Of a DNA stretch of 6,721 bases, positions 6,463-6,721 are shown in pieces (position 1 is the stretch's first letter; each line of letters begins with the position of its first letter). The DNA lies in the NCBI GenBank assembly GCA_038872535.1, contig JAVZJY010000052.1:1-6721 (forward strand), given 5' to 3'. Below the pieces are notes generated by a model that was not told the DNA's origin, searched no databases, and saw only the letters and a list, made by a program, of their open reading frames with translations. The DNA is from JASEJA01 sp038872535 (GTDB lineage: Archaea > Thermoproteota > Bathyarchaeia > Bathyarchaeales > Bathycorpusculaceae). The translations under genes and the position numbers were made by a program.

Positions 6463-6491
6463 AAATAAGCTTTGCCCGAAAAAGCTTGTTT
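6463..6491. repeat. Inverted repeat between divergent promoters
   Basis: Arms 6463-6473 and 6481-6491 pair over 11 positions (core AAGCTTT and AAAGCTT, one T-G wobble at 6466/6488) around a 7-base loop, GCCCGAA. The repeat lies 6 bases upstream of the TATA box of the B12-binding radical SAM gene and 29 bases upstream of the likely elongation factor box. It could be an operator for a dimeric regulator that covers the BRE of the leftward promoter. A terminator is unlikely because no gene ends here. Confidence 0.55.
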
Positions 6492-6520
6492 AGCGAATTA
6501 GCAAATGACAACATCAAAAA

Positions 6521-6528
6521 GTTAATAG
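6521..6528 (+). promoter_or_regulatory. Possible TATA box of the elongation factor 2 gene
   Basis: GTTAATAG preceded by CAAAAA, which resembles a BRE plus a weak TATA box. A start near 6549 would give a leader of about 11 bases containing GTGA before the ATG at 6560. A poor consensus match, chosen mainly by spacing. Confidence 0.35.
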
Positions 6529-6559
6529 GAATACGTCTTCCTTCTCAAAGTGAAAAGAA

Positions 6560-6721
6560 ATGCCGAAATTTAAACAGACAAACGAAATCCTCAAACTAAT
6601 GCGAAAGAAAGAAGCTATACGTAACATAGGCATAATTGCCCACATAGACCATGGAAAAACAACAATGACAGATTCCCTGATGGCTGAAGCAGGATTACTA
6701 TCGCCAACCATGGTGGGCTTC
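6560..6721 (+). CDS. fusA: Archaeal translation elongation factor 2 (5' end only)
   Basis: Only the first 54 residues are present; the gene continues past the window edge. The sequence has the typical aEF-2 opening: a basic start (MPKFKQTNEILKLM), then IRNIGIIAHIDHGKTTMTDS at residues 20-39. AHIDHGKT is the G1 (P-loop) that binds the GTP phosphates. EF-2 is the GTPase that moves tRNA and mRNA through the ribosome after each peptide bond. The ATG at 6560 fits both the archaeal protein start and the short predicted leader. It is transcribed away from the radical SAM set, sharing a 136-base spacer with it. Family assignment is firm; nothing can be said about the switch regions or the diphthamide site, which lie outside. 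Confidence 0.92.
   Translation, partial: MPKFKQTNEILKLMRKKEAIRNIGIIAHIDHGKTTMTDSLMAEAGLLSPTMVGF

Noticed and set aside
6424..6559. Cobalamin or other riboswitch upstream of the B12 gene
   Set aside because: The predicted leader is only a few bases long and no B12-box-like sequence was seen, so there is no room for an RNA element.

Overview
The window is archaeal chromosome, most likely from a Thermoproteota-type archaeon; Bathyarchaeia is my best guess from general gene style, not from a marker gene. The evidence is a PurP-family protein (archaeal purine pathway), the N-terminus of an archaeal translation elongation factor 2, a kinase-like protein of the archaeal COG2112 type, and TATA-like promoter boxes about 25 bases upstream of short leaders.

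Left part (1-2770), purine biosynthesis. The + strand carries the 3' end of a class II-like purE (AIR carboxylase) followed 12 bases later by purC (SAICAR synthetase). Facing them on the - strand is a long PurP-family gene (formate-dependent AICAR formylation family), whose stop codon is 1 base from the purC stop. Together these cover two consecutive steps, AIR to CAIR to SAICAR, and probably the later AICAR to FAICAR step. The PurP-like protein has diverged in its ATP-binding loop and may be a paralogue with a different role.

Middle (2771-3118). A spacer holds the purP promoter and, on the + strand, a TATA box, a purine-only leader and a possible 61-residue unknown protein starting at TTG.

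Right part (3115-6423), a leftward gene set. A B12-binding radical SAM enzyme is followed 4 bases later by a second radical SAM enzyme with extra C-terminal cysteines. After a 59-base AT-rich gap comes a small atypical protein kinase-like gene that may have its own promoter. The two radical SAM genes are almost certainly one transcription unit. Their substrate cannot be read from the sequence, and they are the best candidate here for an undescribed pathway.

Right edge (6424-6721). A 136-base divergent spacer contains two opposing TATA-like boxes and an 11-bp inverted repeat, followed by the first 54 codons of elongation factor 2. No rRNA, tRNA, CRISPR array, insertion sequence or prophage gene was seen.
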